The translations under genes and the position numbers were made by a program. Of a stretch of 64,000 nt of DNA, positions 34,885 to 44,028 are shown in pieces. The notes under the pieces are model-generated. The model did not search any database and was not told where the DNA came from. It was given only the letters and a program-made list of their open reading frames with translations. How positions within the stretch are numbered: position 1 is the first letter of the stretch; each line of letters starts with the position of its first letter. The DNA is from Amycolatopsis thermoflava N1165 (GTDB lineage Bacteria > Actinomycetota > Actinomycetes > Mycobacteriales > Pseudonocardiaceae), in the NCBI RefSeq assembly GCF_000473265.1, contig NZ_KI421511.1:2515559-2579558 (forward strand). Direction: 5' to 3'.

Positions 34885-35559
34885 AACTCCGCTTTCTTCC
34901 CGCGCACGGGCTCGCCCTGCGCTGCACGCCATTCGTCGAGGGTGCGGACCAGGCCCGCGAGTTCGTCCCGCAGCCGCCCGGTCGCCTCGTCCAGCCCGGC
35001 CCGGCCGCGGGACGACCTCGAGCGGGAACGGCTCACCCACCAGGATGTCGACCCGGGGCCGGAACCGCCGCCCGCTGCCCGCGGGACGCCGCGTCCCGCG
35101 CACCGCGATCGGCAGGACCACCGCGCCGGAGGCCCGGACCAGCCAGGCCGCGCCGCGCTCGGCGCTGGTGACATCGCCCTCGCCGCGGGTCCCCTCCGGG
35201 AACACCGCGACCAGCCCGCCGCCCTTGAGCACGTCCGCCGTGGTCAGCAGGGGCGCCCGGTCGGGCTCACCCCGGCGCACCGGCACCTGTCCGATGCGCC
35301 GGAGGAACCACCCGACCGCCCCGGTGAACATCTCCTCCTTGACGAGGAACACCGAACGGCGCGGCAACATTCCGAAGATGATCTGCGGCTCGACCATCGA
35401 GCTGTGGTTGGCCACCACCAGCACCGGCCCGGTCTTCGGCACCCGCTCCAGCCCGCGGATCCGCAGCCGGTAGGCCGGCTTGAACAGGTGGGTCCCCACG
35501 AACCGGGCGGCGTCGTGCAGCCGCGCCGACGCGCCGTCCGGAAGACCGGCAGGGCTCAC
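34881..35559 (-). CDS. Lysophospholipid acyltransferase family protein (PlsC-like), frameshifted near the C terminus
   Basis: About 225 residues if repaired. It starts [17 protein letters not shown] with GTG at 35559 overlapping the cmk stop (GTGA). The acyltransferase motifs are [13 protein letters not shown], an HX4E in place of HX4D, PVRRGEP and FPEGTRGEG. The 5' frame continues as [12 protein letters not shown] and would run into der; one base removed near 35005 switches to the frame ending [19 protein letters not shown] and [11 protein letters not shown] with a stop at 34881-34883, which overlaps the der ATG. That coupling marks the true end. A sequencing error or a recent mutation is likelier than a genuine fusion. 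Role: phosphatidic acid synthesis or membrane lipid remodelling. Confidence 0.8.
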
Positions 35560-36278
35560 CGCGTGACCTGCGCGCACGTGCCCAGCAGGCCGCGCCGGCC
35601 TGCCAGCTCGGACAGGGCGACGAGCACCTGGTCGATGGACAGCTCGGTGGTGTCCAGGTGCACCGCGTCGTCGGCGGCCTTCAGCGGCGCGACGGCGCGC
35701 GTCGAGTCGAGCCGGTCCCGCCGGTCGACCGACGCCAGCGCCTCGGCCTGGCTGCTCTGCCGCCCGGCGGCGGTGTCCTGGGCACTGCGTCGCGCGGCCC
35801 GCACCGCCGGGTCCGCGGTCAGGTAGACCTTGAGCGGGGCGTCCGGGGTGACGACGGTGCCGATGTCGCGGCCCTCGACGACGATGCCGCCGATCTCGTC
35901 GAGCACCTCGCCGATGATCCGCCGCTGCCGCGCGACCAGCAGCTCGCGCACCTCGGGCACCGCCGACACCGGCGACACCGCGTGGTTGACCTCGGCGCCG
36001 CGGATCTCGGCCGCCACGTCCTCGCCGGCCAGGTGGACGCTCGGCGCCGACGGGTCGGTGCCGAGGGCGAAGTCGGTGGTCCGGGCCAGTTCCGCGACCG
36101 CGGGACCGTCGGCCGGGTCGACGCCCGCGCGCAGCACGGCCAGCGTCACCACCCGGTACATCGCGCCGGTGTCGAGGTAGCCGGCCGACAGGCGCCTGGC
36201 GAGCTTGCGCGCCACCGTGGTCTTCCCCGTTCCCGAGGGTCCGTCCAGAGCGACCACGCCGCGTAGGGCTCCCGCCAC
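35556..36278 (-). CDS. cmk: Cytidylate kinase
   Basis: A 240-residue kinase that phosphorylates CMP and dCMP with ATP. P-loop GPSGTGKTT (residues 13-21), [12 protein letters not shown] with the Asp/Arg substrate loop, [11 protein letters not shown], and a lid region [10 protein letters not shown]. Length is slightly above the usual 225. GTG at 36278 ([14 protein letters not shown]) was chosen because GAGGAG lies 8 bases upstream; an ATG 48 bases earlier would add a non-conserved leader. First gene of cmk-plsC-der, all overlapping by four bases. Confidence 0.95.
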   Translation of the reverse strand: MAGALRGVVALDGPSGTGKTTVARKLARRLSAGYLDTGAMYRVVTLAVLRAGVDPADGPAVAELARTTDFALGTDPSAPSVHLAGEDVAAEIRGAEVNHAVSPVSAVPEVRELLVARQRRIIGEVLDEIGGIVVEGRDIGTVVTPDAPLKVYLTADPAVRAARRSAQDTAAGRQSSQAEALASVDRRDRLDSTRAVAPLKAADDAVHLDTTELSIDQVLVALSELAGRRGLLGTCAQVTR

Positions 36279-36372
36279 CGATGCTCTCCTCGCCGTCTCG
36301 ATCGGTCTGTACCTGCGGTTCTCCATTGTGCCTGGCCCGCGGTGCGGCGACCGCACCGGTACCGTGGCGGTC

Positions 36373-36855
36373 GTGAACGTGGAAGTAACGCCCCTACCGG
36401 GCATCGGTGTGCGGAAGGACTTCGCGACCCGGAACGGCCGCCGCATCGGCGTGGTCACGCACCGGGACGGGCAGATCGAGCTGATCGTGTCCAAGTCCGA
36501 CGACCCCGACGCGTGCCTGGCGTCCCTGCCCCTGACCGCCGACGAGGCCGGCGCGCTGGCGAACCTGCTCGGCGCCCCGCAACTGGTCGCGCAGCTCACC
36601 GAGGAGCACCGCGAGGTCCCCGGCATCAACACCAAGCAGCTGCCCATCAAGGCCAACTCCCCGTTCGACGGCCGCACCCTCGGCGACACGGCGATGCGGA
36701 CCCGGACCGGCGTGTCCGTGGTCGCCGTCATGCGCGCCGGCCAGGTGCACCCTTCCCCCACCCCGGACTTCACGTTCACCGCCGGTGACGTGCTGGTCGC
36801 GGTCGGCACGTCGGAAGGCCTGGAGGGCGCCCTCAAGATCCTGAAGAACGGCTGA
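36373..36855 (+). CDS. khtT: KhtT-like regulatory subunit of a potassium/proton antiporter
   Basis: A 160-residue cytosolic protein: N-terminal part [31 protein letters not shown], and a C-terminal RCK_C/TrkA-C domain from about residue 90 ([24 protein letters not shown], ending [19 protein letters not shown]). This is the KhtT/YhaT layout; RCK_C domains of this type bind c-di-AMP or nucleotides in relatives. GTG at 36373 gives [12 protein letters not shown] at 36364 is possible. Four bases separate its stop from the antiporter start. Divergent from cmk. Confidence 0.88.
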   Translation: MNVEVTPLPGIGVRKDFATRNGRRIGVVTHRDGQIELIVSKSDDPDACLASLPLTADEAGALANLLGAPQLVAQLTEEHREVPGINTKQLPIKANSPFDGRTLGDTAMRTRTGVSVVAVMRAGQVHPSPTPDFTFTAGDVLVAVGTSEGLEGALKILKNG

Positions 36856-36859
36856 GCCC

Positions 36860-38059
36860 TTGGAGCACACCGCACTGGCCCTGATCGAACTCGGGGCCGT
36901 CTTCTTCGTGCTCGGCGTCCTGGGACGCCTCGCCGGGAAGATCGGCCTCTCCCCCATCCCGCTCTACCTCCTCGGCGGCCTCGCCTTCGGGCAGGGCGGC
37001 CTGATCCCGCTCGGCGACATCGGCGACTTCACGCACCTGGCCAGCGAGATCGGCGTCGTGCTGCTGCTGTTGCTGCTGGGCCTGGAGTACTCGGCGGCCG
37101 AGCTGTTCACCGGGCTGAAACGCTCGTGGATGGCCGGTTTGCTGGACATCGTGCTCAACGCCGCACCCGGCGCGGCCGTCGCGCTGCTGCTCGGCTGGGG
37201 CCCCATCGGCGCCATCGTGATGGCGGGCGTCACCTACATCTCCTCGTCCGGGATCATCGCGAAGGTCCTCGGCGACCTCGGCCGGCTCGGTAACCGGGAG
37301 ACCCCGGTGGTGCTGTCGATCCTGGTGTTCGAAGACCTGGCGATGGCGCTGTACCTGCCGATCCTGACCGCGCTCCTGGGCGGCGTCAGCTTCCTCGGCG
37401 GCCTGGAGGCCGTCGGGATCTCGCTGCTGGTGATCACCGTGGTCCTGGTGATCGCGCTGAAGTACGGCCGGTACGTGTCGGCGATCGTGGACTCCGACGA
37501 CCGCGAGGTGTTCCTGCTCAAGGTGCTCGGCGCGGCGCTGCTGGTGGCCGGGCTCGCCTCGGCGATGCAGGTGTCCGCCGCGGTCGGCGCGTTCCTGCTC
37601 GGCATCGCGATCTCCGGCTCGACCGCCCACAACGCCACGCGGCTGCTGGAGCCGCTGCGGGACCTGTTCGCCGCGGTGTTCTTCGTGGTGTTCGGGCTGA
37701 ACACCAACCCGGCGTCCATCCCGCCGGTGCTCGGCTGGGCCGTGCTGCTCGCGGTGGTGACCACCCTGACGAAGGTGGCGACCGGCTGGTGGGCCGCGCG
37801 GCGGCAGGGCGTCGGGAAACTGGGCCGCGCCCGCGCCGGTGCGGCGCTGGTGGCGCGCGGTGAGTTCTCGATCGTCATCGCCGGGCTGGCCGTGTCCGCC
37901 GGCGCGGTGGTCGACGAGCTGGCCGCGCTCGCGACCGCGTACGTGCTGCTGATGGCGATCCTCGGCCCCATCGCGGCCCGCGTGGTCGAGCCGCTCGCGA
38001 AGGGCCTGCAGCGGCGGCGCGGACACGGCCACGAGCCGGCGACCTCCAGCGCGGGCTGA
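36860..38059 (+). CDS. khtU: CPA2-family potassium/proton antiporter, KhtU-like
   Basis: A 399-residue membrane protein with about twelve spans, starting MEHTALALIELGAVFFVLG from a TTG. Family features: LSPIPLYLLGGLAFG, LLLLLLGLEYSAAELF, the discontinuous-helix region SSSGIIAKVLGDLGRL and FLLGIAISGSTAHNATRLLEPLRDLFAAVFFVVFGLN. It lacks the cytosolic KTN/RCK domain of KefC, which is supplied by the KhtT-like protein encoded just upstream. It probably exports K+ in exchange for H+ in alkaline or ionic stress. Confidence 0.9.
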   Translation: MEHTALALIELGAVFFVLGVLGRLAGKIGLSPIPLYLLGGLAFGQGGLIPLGDIGDFTHLASEIGVVLLLLLLGLEYSAAELFTGLKRSWMAGLLDIVLNAAPGAAVALLLGWGPIGAIVMAGVTYISSSGIIAKVLGDLGRLGNRETPVVLSILVFEDLAMALYLPILTALLGGVSFLGGLEAVGISLLVITVVLVIALKYGRYVSAIVDSDDREVFLLKVLGAALLVAGLASAMQVSAAVGAFLLGIAISGSTAHNATRLLEPLRDLFAAVFFVVFGLNTNPASIPPVLGWAVLLAVVTTLTKVATGWWAARRQGVGKLGRARAGAALVARGEFSIVIAGLAVSAGAVVDELAALATAYVLLMAILGPIAARVVEPLAKGLQRRRGHGHEPATSSAG

Positions 38060-38100
38060 GTTCCCCCGGGGGGCGGCGACAGTGTGGTCGCCGGCTCCCC

Positions 38101-38178
38101 TCAAGGCAGGACGAGTGCGCGGCCTCTTCGGTCCGCCCCACCACCGTGGTTCCGTCGTCGGCGGTGATGATCGGGCGC
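38101..38178 (-). pseudogene. Duplicated 3' end of the arsC-like gene
   Basis: Seventy-eight bases here match the final 79 bases of the arsC-like gene (38452-38530) at roughly 85-90 percent, at an offset of about 351-352 bases. In the correct frame it encodes RPIITADDGTTVVGRTEEA as in the real gene, then diverges (AHSSCLEGS instead of VRSVLA-stop). There is no start codon or upstream catalytic part. It is a fragment created by local duplication or by insertion of the intervening 350 bases. Confidence 0.75.
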
Positions 38179-38270
38179 CGCTTCAAAGATCAAGAGATAG
38201 TCCTCGCCGGACGGGCAGGCTCCGGGATGACCTAGGGGTGCCTGACCTCGCCTGGGCGAAGGTGGTCGCC

Positions 38271-38415
38271 GGGTGGTCATCCCGTCGCCTTCCGGTTTGT
38301 GCATATCACCTTGAGCCAGGGCCGCAAGCTTTGTGCTTTCGGCTGCCGGACCCAGCGCGGGTTGCGGCCCTGGCTCAAGGTGATCGTTGCGTGTCAGGCG
38401 ACGGGATGACCACCC
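38271..38415. repeat. Nested perfect inverted repeat, MITE-like or structured element
   Basis: Outer arms: GGGTGGTCATCCCGTCGCCT (38271-38290) and its exact complement at 38396-38415. Inner arms of 23 bases: 38305-38327 and 38362-38384, from ATCACC through GCCGCAA and back, exact. Unpaired gaps are 14 and 11 bases and the apical loop is 34 bases. The whole 145 bases could fold into one long interrupted stem. No flanking target duplication is obvious. Confidence 0.75.
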
Positions 38416-38451
38416 AGCTCGGGTTTTGTTCAGGGCACGGCGGTGCCGCCG

Positions 38452-38808
38452 TCAAGCCAGAACCGAGCGCACTGCCTCTTCCGTCCGCCCCACCACCGTT
38501 GTTCCGTCGTCGGCGGTGATGATCGGGCGCTGGATCAGCTTCGGGTGCTCCGCCAGCGCCGTCAGCCAGCGGCCCCGGGTCGCCTCGTCGCGCGGCCAGC
38601 TCTTCAGCCCCAGCTCGACGGCCTCGGGCTCCTGCATCCGCGCGATGTCCCACGGGTCCAGGCCCAGCCGCTTCAGCACCGCGTCCAGCTCCGCCACCGT
38701 CGGCGGCTCCTCCAGGTACCTGCGCACCTCGTAGGACACACCCGCCTCGTCCAGGATCGACAGCGCCGAACGGCACTTCGAGCACCGCGGGTTGACCCAG
38801 ATCTCCAC
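38452..38808 (-). CDS. ArsC/Spx-family thioredoxin-fold protein
   Basis: A 118-residue protein. It begins MEIWVNPRCSKCRSALSIL; the NPRCSKC motif gives a CxxC pair where E. coli ArsC has a single catalytic Cys. EVRRYLEEPPTVAELDAVLKRLG and the end IITADDGTTVVGR are typical of the ArsC/Spx/YffB group. Arsenate reduction is possible, but many actinobacterial members of this family have unknown roles. GTG at 38808 overlaps the recQ stop (TAGTG). Its last 79 bases are copied 350 bases downstream beyond a nested inverted repeat. Confidence 0.85.
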   Translation of the reverse strand: MEIWVNPRCSKCRSALSILDEAGVSYEVRRYLEEPPTVAELDAVLKRLGLDPWDIARMQEPEAVELGLKSWPRDEATRGRWLTALAEHPKLIQRPIITADDGTTVVGRTEEAVRSVLA

Positions 38809-40643
38809 TATTCGCCTCCCGCCAGGGTCGCCAGCACCTGCTCGCCGTAGCGGGCGAGCTTGTTCTCCCCGACGCCGCTCACCCCGGCCAGCTCGTCCAA
38901 AGTAGACGGCTGCTCGGTGGCGATCTGACGCAGGGTCGCGTCGCTGAAGACGATGTACGCCGGCACGCCCTGGTTCTTCGCCTCCTCGAACCGCCAGGCC
39001 CGCAGCTTCTCGAACACCGGCCGCGCCTCCTCCGGCATTTCCGCCGCCGCCTTGCGCTTCGCGGTCGCCGCGGCCGCCCGGCCGGCGCGCTTGGGCTCGC
39101 GGCGCATCCGCACCTCGCGCTTGCGGCCCAGCACCTCGCCGCTGGCCTCGGTCAGCAGCAGCGTCCCGTAGTCGCCCTCGACGGCCAGCAGCCCCTGCGC
39201 CAACAGCTGCCGCACCACGCCGCGCCACTCGCTCTCCGACAGCTCCTGCCCCACCCCGAACACGGTGAGCTGGTCGTGCCGGTGCTGCGTCACCTTCGGC
39301 GTCTGCTTGCCCAGCAGGATGTCGATGATCTGCCCGGCGCCGAACTTCTGGCCCCGCTCGTGCTGCAGCCGGTACACCGCGGACAGCAGCTTCTGCGCGG
39401 CGATCGTGCCGTCCCACGACTCCGGCGGCGTCAGGCAGGTGTCGCAGTTGCCGCACGGCTGCCCGGGCTGGCCGAAGTAGTTCAGCAGCTGCGCGCGCCG
39501 GCACTCGACGGTCTCGCACAGCGCGAGCATCGCGTCCAGGTGCTGCGACAGCCGCCTGCGGTGCGCGTCGTCGCCCTCGGAGGTCTGGATCATCCGCCGC
39601 TGCTGCACGACGTCCTGCAGCCCGTAGGCCAGCCACGCGGTCGACGGGAGCCCGTCCCGGCCTGCGCGCCCGGTCTCCTGGTAGTAGCCCTCGACCGACT
39701 TCGGCAAGTCCAGGTGCGCCACGAACCGCACGTCCGGCTTGTCGATGCCCATCCCGAACGCGATGGTCGCCACCACGACCAGCCCGTCCTCGCGCAGGAA
39801 CCGGGCCTGGTTGCGCGCGCGGGTACGGGAATCCAGGCCGGCGTGGTACGGCACCGCGCTGATCCCGTTGGCCACCAGGAACTCCGCGGTCTTCTCCACC
39901 GAGTTGCGCGACAGGCAGTACACGATGCCCGCGTCGCCGGGATGCTCGGTCCGGATCAGGTCGAGCAGCTGCTTCTTCGGCTCGGCCTTCGGCACGATCC
40001 GGTACTGGATGTTGGGCCGGTCGAAGCTGGCCACGAACTGGCGCGCCTCGCCGAGGTTGAGCCGGGACACGATCTCGGCGTGCGTGGCCTTCGTGGCGGT
40101 CGCGGTCAGCGCGATGCGCGGCACGTCCGGCCAGCGCTCGTGCAGCTCGGACAGGCCCAGGTAGTCGGGCCGGAAGTCGTGGCCCCACTGGGACACGCAG
40201 TGCGCCTCGTCGATGGCGAACAACGCGACCTTGCCCCGGTCGAGCAGGTTCCGCGTGGACTCCATGGACAGCCGTTCCGGCGCCAGGTACAGCAGGTCCA
40301 GCTCGCCCGCGAGGAACGCGGCCTCGACCTCGCGGCGCTGCTCGAAGTCCTGCGAGGAGTTGAGGAACCCGGCGCGCACGCCGACCGCCAGCAGCGCGTC
40401 GACCTGGTCCTGCATGAGCGCGATCAGCGGCGAGACGACCACGCCGGTGCCGGGGCGCACCAGCGACGGGATCTGGTAGCACAGCGACTTCCCGCCGCCG
40501 GTCGGCATCAGCACGACCGCGTCGCCGCCGCCGATCACGTGCTCGACGATCGCTTCCTGGTCACCGCGGAAGGAGTCGTAACCGAAGACGCGGCGCAGCG
40601 TCTGCAGCGCGTCGCTCACGGGGATGGTTTCAGCGGAGGCCAC
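38808..40643 (-). CDS. recQ: ATP-dependent DNA helicase RecQ
   Basis: A 611-residue superfamily 2 helicase. Walker [12 protein letters not shown] (about residue 47), DEAH box [17 protein letters not shown], motif [12 protein letters not shown], an RQC zinc-binding region with [16 protein letters not shown] and CGNCDTC, then an Arg/Lys linker and a C-terminal HRDC domain ([22 protein letters not shown]). It acts in recombination and fork repair. GTG start at 40643. It overlaps the arsC-like gene by one base, so the two are coupled; the pairing seems fortuitous. Confidence 0.95.
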   Translation of the reverse strand: MASAETIPVSDALQTLRRVFGYDSFRGDQEAIVEHVIGGGDAVVLMPTGGGKSLCYQIPSLVRPGTGVVVSPLIALMQDQVDALLAVGVRAGFLNSSQDFEQRREVEAAFLAGELDLLYLAPERLSMESTRNLLDRGKVALFAIDEAHCVSQWGHDFRPDYLGLSELHERWPDVPRIALTATATKATHAEIVSRLNLGEARQFVASFDRPNIQYRIVPKAEPKKQLLDLIRTEHPGDAGIVYCLSRNSVEKTAEFLVANGISAVPYHAGLDSRTRARNQARFLREDGLVVVATIAFGMGIDKPDVRFVAHLDLPKSVEGYYQETGRAGRDGLPSTAWLAYGLQDVVQQRRMIQTSEGDDAHRRRLSQHLDAMLALCETVECRRAQLLNYFGQPGQPCGNCDTCLTPPESWDGTIAAQKLLSAVYRLQHERGQKFGAGQIIDILLGKQTPKVTQHRHDQLTVFGVGQELSESEWRGVVRQLLAQGLLAVEGDYGTLLLTEASGEVLGRKREVRMRREPKRAGRAAAATAKRKAAAEMPEEARPVFEKLRAWRFEEAKNQGVPAYIVFSDATLRQIATEQPSTLDELAGVSGVGENKLARYGEQVLATLAGGE

Positions 40644-40779
40644 GCCGCGATCCTAGGGGCTCGCCGCGGTCGCCGGGCGCCGCCACACGAGATGCCCGGT
40701 CATGCCGCGCGAAGCGACCATTTTCCGGGACCGGCGGTGTCCACCACAGTGAGGACCCCGCGCGAACGAAGGAGCCGCC

Positions 40780-41799
40780 ATGCACCCGACCCACCACGAG
40801 GAACTCCTGGCCCTGGCGCGCGGCGGCGACGGTGAGGCCTTCCGCGCGCTCGTCGACCCCTTCCGGCGTGAGCTGCAGGTGCACTGCTACCGCATCCTCG
40901 GCTCGGTCCAGGACGCCGAGGACATGCTGCAGGAGACGTTGCTGGCGGCGTGGCGCGGCCTCGGCGGCTACGCGGGCCGCGCTTCCGTGCGGACCTGGCT
41001 GTACCGGATCGCCACCAACCGTTGCCTGAACGCGCTGCGCGCCGAGGCGCGCCGCCCACGGGATCACCCGAGCCCCCGAGGAGGCGTTCCGTTGCCCGAA
41101 CCATCCCGCCGCCGGCCGGAGCCGAGCTGGCTCGAACCGTGTCCCGACGACCTGCTGGAGGCCGCCGCCGGTCACCTGGCCGGGCCGGAGGCCCGGTACG
41201 AGGCCAGGGAGTCGGTGTCGCTGGCGTTCCTCGCCGCGCTGCAGCACCTCCCGCCCAGGCAACGGGTGGTGCTGGTGCTGCGGGACGTGCTGGGCTTCCG
41301 GGCCACCGAGGTGGCGGAGATGCTGGACACCACCGAGAACGCGGTGACCAGCGCGCTCACCCGGGCACGCGGCGCGCTGGCCGGCGAGTTGCCGGGCCGG
41401 GCGGACGCGCCGCTGCCGGACTCGCCCCGGGAACGCCGCATCGTGGACACCTTCGCGCGCGCGTTCGAGGCCGGGGACGTCGAGGCGATCGTGGCCCTGC
41501 TGACCGACGACGCGTGGCTGACCATGCCGCCGCTGCCGCTGGAGTACCAGGGGCTCGACGCCATCCGGACCTTCCTGGACACCGTCGTGATGCGCGACGG
41601 CCGCCGGTACGTGCTGTACCCGGCCAGGGCGAACGGCCAGCCGGCGTTCGGCTACTACGTCCGCGACCCGCGGACCCCGGTGCTGCACGCGCACGGGGTG
41701 CTCGTCCTTACCCTCAGCGGCGACCGGGTCAGCGCGCTGACCCGGTTCGACAACTCGCATCTGACCAGGTTCGGTTTCCCGCGCACGCTGCGCCTGTGA
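40780..41799 (+). CDS. ECF sigma-70 factor with C-terminal SnoaL-like domain
   Basis: A 339-residue sigma factor. Region 2 is EAFRALVDPFRRELQVHCYRILGSVQDAEDMLQ, region 4 is LPPRQRVVLVLRDVLGFRATEVAEML with TENAVTSALTRARG. From about residue 220 a SnoaL-like (NTF2-fold) domain is fused (TFARAFEAGDVEAIVALLTDDAWLTMPPLP). No anti-sigma gene is adjacent; in such factors the fused domain is thought to control activity. It lies upstream of the DUF899 and MFS genes on the same strand and probably controls them. Confidence 0.9.
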   Translation: MHPTHHEELLALARGGDGEAFRALVDPFRRELQVHCYRILGSVQDAEDMLQETLLAAWRGLGGYAGRASVRTWLYRIATNRCLNALRAEARRPRDHPSPRGGVPLPEPSRRRPEPSWLEPCPDDLLEAAAGHLAGPEARYEARESVSLAFLAALQHLPPRQRVVLVLRDVLGFRATEVAEMLDTTENAVTSALTRARGALAGELPGRADAPLPDSPRERRIVDTFARAFEAGDVEAIVALLTDDAWLTMPPLPLEYQGLDAIRTFLDTVVMRDGRRYVLYPARANGQPAFGYYVRDPRTPVLHAHGVLVLTLSGDRVSALTRFDNSHLTRFGFPRTLRL

Positions 41800-41866
41800 T
41801 CCGCCGACCAGTTCCCGGCCCCGCCGGTGTCGGTACCGGTATCCGACGAAACGGGAAGGCGGACTC

Positions 41867-42625
41867 ATGCACACACCACCGATCGTGTCACCGGCCGAGT
41901 GGGCGGCCGCGCACCGGCGGATGCTGGTCAAGGAGAAGGAACTCACCCGCGCGCGCGACGCGCTGGCCGCCGAGCGACGGCGGATGCCCTGGGTGGAGGT
42001 GACGAAGCCCTACAGGTTCCACGGGCCGGAGGGCGAGGCGAGCCTGCTCGACCTGTTCGACGGCCGCCGCCAGCTGATCGTCTACCGCGCCTTCTTCGAA
42101 CCGGGCGTGCACGGCTGGCCGGACCACGCCTGCCGCGGCTGCTCGATGATGGCGGACAACCTCGGCCACCTCGCCCACATCAACGCGCGGGACACCACGC
42201 TGGTGTTCGCCTCGCGTGCCCCGCAGGCCGACATCGAGCGCGTGCGGGCGCGGATGGGCTGGCAGATGCCCTGGTACACCATCACCGACGACTTCGACGC
42301 CGATTTCGGCGTCGACGAGTGGCACGGCACCAACGCCTTCATCCACCACGGCGACCGGGTGTACCGCACCTACTTCGTCAACAACCGTGGCGACGAGGCG
42401 CTGGGTACCAACTGGAGCTACCTGGACCTGACCGCGCTCGGCCGTCAGGAAACCTGGGAGGACTCGCCGGAGGGCTACCCGCAGACGGCGCCCTACGAGT
42501 GGTGGGACTGGCACGACGAGTACGGCCGGCACGCCCCGTCGCGGTGGTTCGGCGAGCCCGACCCGGACGACCCGAACGATCAGCGCCCGCCGCTCACCCG
42601 CGCCGAACCGCGCGGCGCCCGGTGA
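41867..42625 (+). CDS. DUF899-family thioredoxin-like protein
   Basis: A 252-residue protein of the DUF899 family. It begins MHTPPIVSPAEWAAAHRRML; the conserved block includes RQLIVYRAFFEPG, then GWPDHACRGCSMMADNLGHLAH, with a CxxC pair, and GWDWHDEYG-like EWWDWHDEYG near the end. The fold is thioredoxin/AhpC-like; no activity is established. ATG at 41867. It follows the sigma factor by 67 bases and overlaps the next gene by four. Confidence 0.88.
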   Translation: MHTPPIVSPAEWAAAHRRMLVKEKELTRARDALAAERRRMPWVEVTKPYRFHGPEGEASLLDLFDGRRQLIVYRAFFEPGVHGWPDHACRGCSMMADNLGHLAHINARDTTLVFASRAPQADIERVRARMGWQMPWYTITDDFDADFGVDEWHGTNAFIHHGDRVYRTYFVNNRGDEALGTNWSYLDLTALGRQETWEDSPEGYPQTAPYEWWDWHDEYGRHAPSRWFGEPDPDDPNDQRPPLTRAEPRGAR

Positions 42626-44019
42626 CCCCGCGGCAGGCCTGGGTCCTGGGCCTGGCGTCGACGGCGTCGTTCATGATGGCCCTGGACAGCCTGGTGGTGA
42701 CGACGGCGCTCACGTCGATCCGGCAGGACCTGTCGGCGTCGCTCGAATCGCTGGAGTGGACGGTCAACGCCTACAACCTGGCGTTCGCGGTGCTGCTGCT
42801 GACCGGCGCGGCGCTGGGTGACCGGTTCGGCCGCCGCCGCGTGTTCGTCGCCGGCCTGGCGTTGTTCACGGTCGCGTCGGTGGCGTGCGCGCTGGCACCG
42901 GGCATCGGTGCGCTCGTCACGGCCCGGGCGTTCCAGGGGGCCGGGGCCGCGATGGTGCTGCCGCTGTCGCTCACCCTGGTCAGCGCGGCGTTCCCGCCGA
43001 ACGAGCGGGGCAGGGCGATGGGGCTGTACCTGGGGATCACCGGTCTGGCCACCTTCAGCGGCCCGTTCATCGGCGGTGCCGTCGCGCAGGGCCTGGCCTG
43101 GCAGTGGATCTTCTGGCTGAACCTGCCTGCCGGGCTGATCACGATCCTGCTCACCAGGCGGCACGTCGGCGAGAGCTTCGGCCCGGCCAAGCGGCTCGAC
43201 CTGGGTGGCATGGGGCTCGTGACCGCGGCGGGCTTCGGCATCGTCTGGGCCCTGGTCCGCGGGAACGCGGCGGGCTGGGGCAGCGCCGAGGTCCTGGGCG
43301 CGCTCGTGGTCGGGGTCGCGCTGGTGGTGGCGTTCGTGTTCTGGGAACGGCGCACCGAGGCCCCGATGCTGCCGATGCGCTTCTTCCGGTCCCGGGCGTT
43401 CGCCACCGCCAACCCGGCGAACTTCCTGGTGTTCGCCTCGCTGTACGGGACGATGTTCTTCCTGGCGCAGTACTTCCAGATCGTCCACGGTGACGGGCCG
43501 TTCGTCGCCGGTCTGCGGCTGGTGCCGTGGACCGCGACGCTGATGGTGTGCGCGCCGATCGCGGGGCGGCTGGCCGACCGGTTCGGCGAGCGCGCGTTCG
43601 TGGCGGGCGGGCTGCTGCTCCAGTCGGTGTGCATGGGCTGGATCGCCCTGATCACCGACGCCGGCACCGGCTACCTGGAGATCCTGCCTGCCCTGGTCCT
43701 CGGCAGCGTCGGCGTGACGATGGCCATGCCGGCGGCGCAGCGGGCGGTGGTCGCCGCGGTGAGCCCGCCGGAGATCGGCCAGGCATCCGGCGCGTTCATG
43801 ATGCTGCGGATCTTCGGCGGCGTGTTCGGCACGTCGGTCACGGTCGCGGTGTTCGCGGCCGCGGGCGGCGGCTACACCTCGCCCGGGGAGTTCAGCACGG
43901 GGTTCTCGGCGGGCATGGGCGCGGTGGCCGTGCTCGCGTTCACCGGCGTGCTCGTCGCGCTCGGCATTCCGGGGCGGGCCAGTGCGCCCCGCGCTGCGGC
44001 CGTGACCCCGGCCCGGTAG
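42622..44019 (+). CDS. DHA2-family MFS drug/efflux transporter
   Basis: A 465-residue efflux pump with 13-14 predicted spans, starting with GTG at 42622 (MTPRQAWVLGLASTASFMMALD). Family motifs: LDSLVVTTALTSIRQDL (motif D1), GALGDRFGRRRVFVAGL-like ALGDRFGRRRVFVAG (motif A), and GITGLATFSGPFIGGAVAQGLAWQWIFWLNLPAG (motif C and neighbour). It overlaps the DUF899 stop in GTGA, so both are probably in one transcript controlled by the ECF sigma factor. Substrate unknown. Confidence 0.9.
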   Translation: MTPRQAWVLGLASTASFMMALDSLVVTTALTSIRQDLSASLESLEWTVNAYNLAFAVLLLTGAALGDRFGRRRVFVAGLALFTVASVACALAPGIGALVTARAFQGAGAAMVLPLSLTLVSAAFPPNERGRAMGLYLGITGLATFSGPFIGGAVAQGLAWQWIFWLNLPAGLITILLTRRHVGESFGPAKRLDLGGMGLVTAAGFGIVWALVRGNAAGWGSAEVLGALVVGVALVVAFVFWERRTEAPMLPMRFFRSRAFATANPANFLVFASLYGTMFFLAQYFQIVHGDGPFVAGLRLVPWTATLMVCAPIAGRLADRFGERAFVAGGLLLQSVCMGWIALITDAGTGYLEILPALVLGSVGVTMAMPAAQRAVVAAVSPPEIGQASGAFMMLRIFGGVFGTSVTVAVFAAAGGGYTSPGEFSTGFSAGMGAVAVLAFTGVLVALGIPGRASAPRAAAVTPAR

Positions 44020-44028
44020 TGGTCCACG

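Larger units (their letters stand above)
38060..38451. other. Intergenic region between khtU and arsC-like gene holding a composite repeat structure
   Basis: About 390 bases between two convergent genes. It contains a degraded copy of the arsC-like 3' end on the left (38101-38178) and a 145-base nested inverted repeat (38271-38415). No protein frame looks real; the short minus-strand frame at 38101-38304 merely covers the copied arsC tail in the wrong frame. It may be a mobile-element remnant or a structured RNA or terminator locus. Confidence 0.65.

Noticed and set aside
33460..35559. A fused PlsC-Der protein of about 700 residues
   Set aside because: The acyltransferase has a natural end in another frame that overlaps the der start as ATGA, so the continuous frame is better explained by one extra base.
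29590..35826. Very long plus-strand open frame (over 2000 codons) opposite the synthetase, der and cmk
   Set aside because: It is the antisense shadow of GC-rich genes; composition is His/Gln/Arg/Pro-rich with no recognisable domain.
38101..38304. Short minus-strand frame of 67 codons
   Set aside because: It covers the copied arsC tail in a shifted frame and part of the inverted repeat; no family resemblance.
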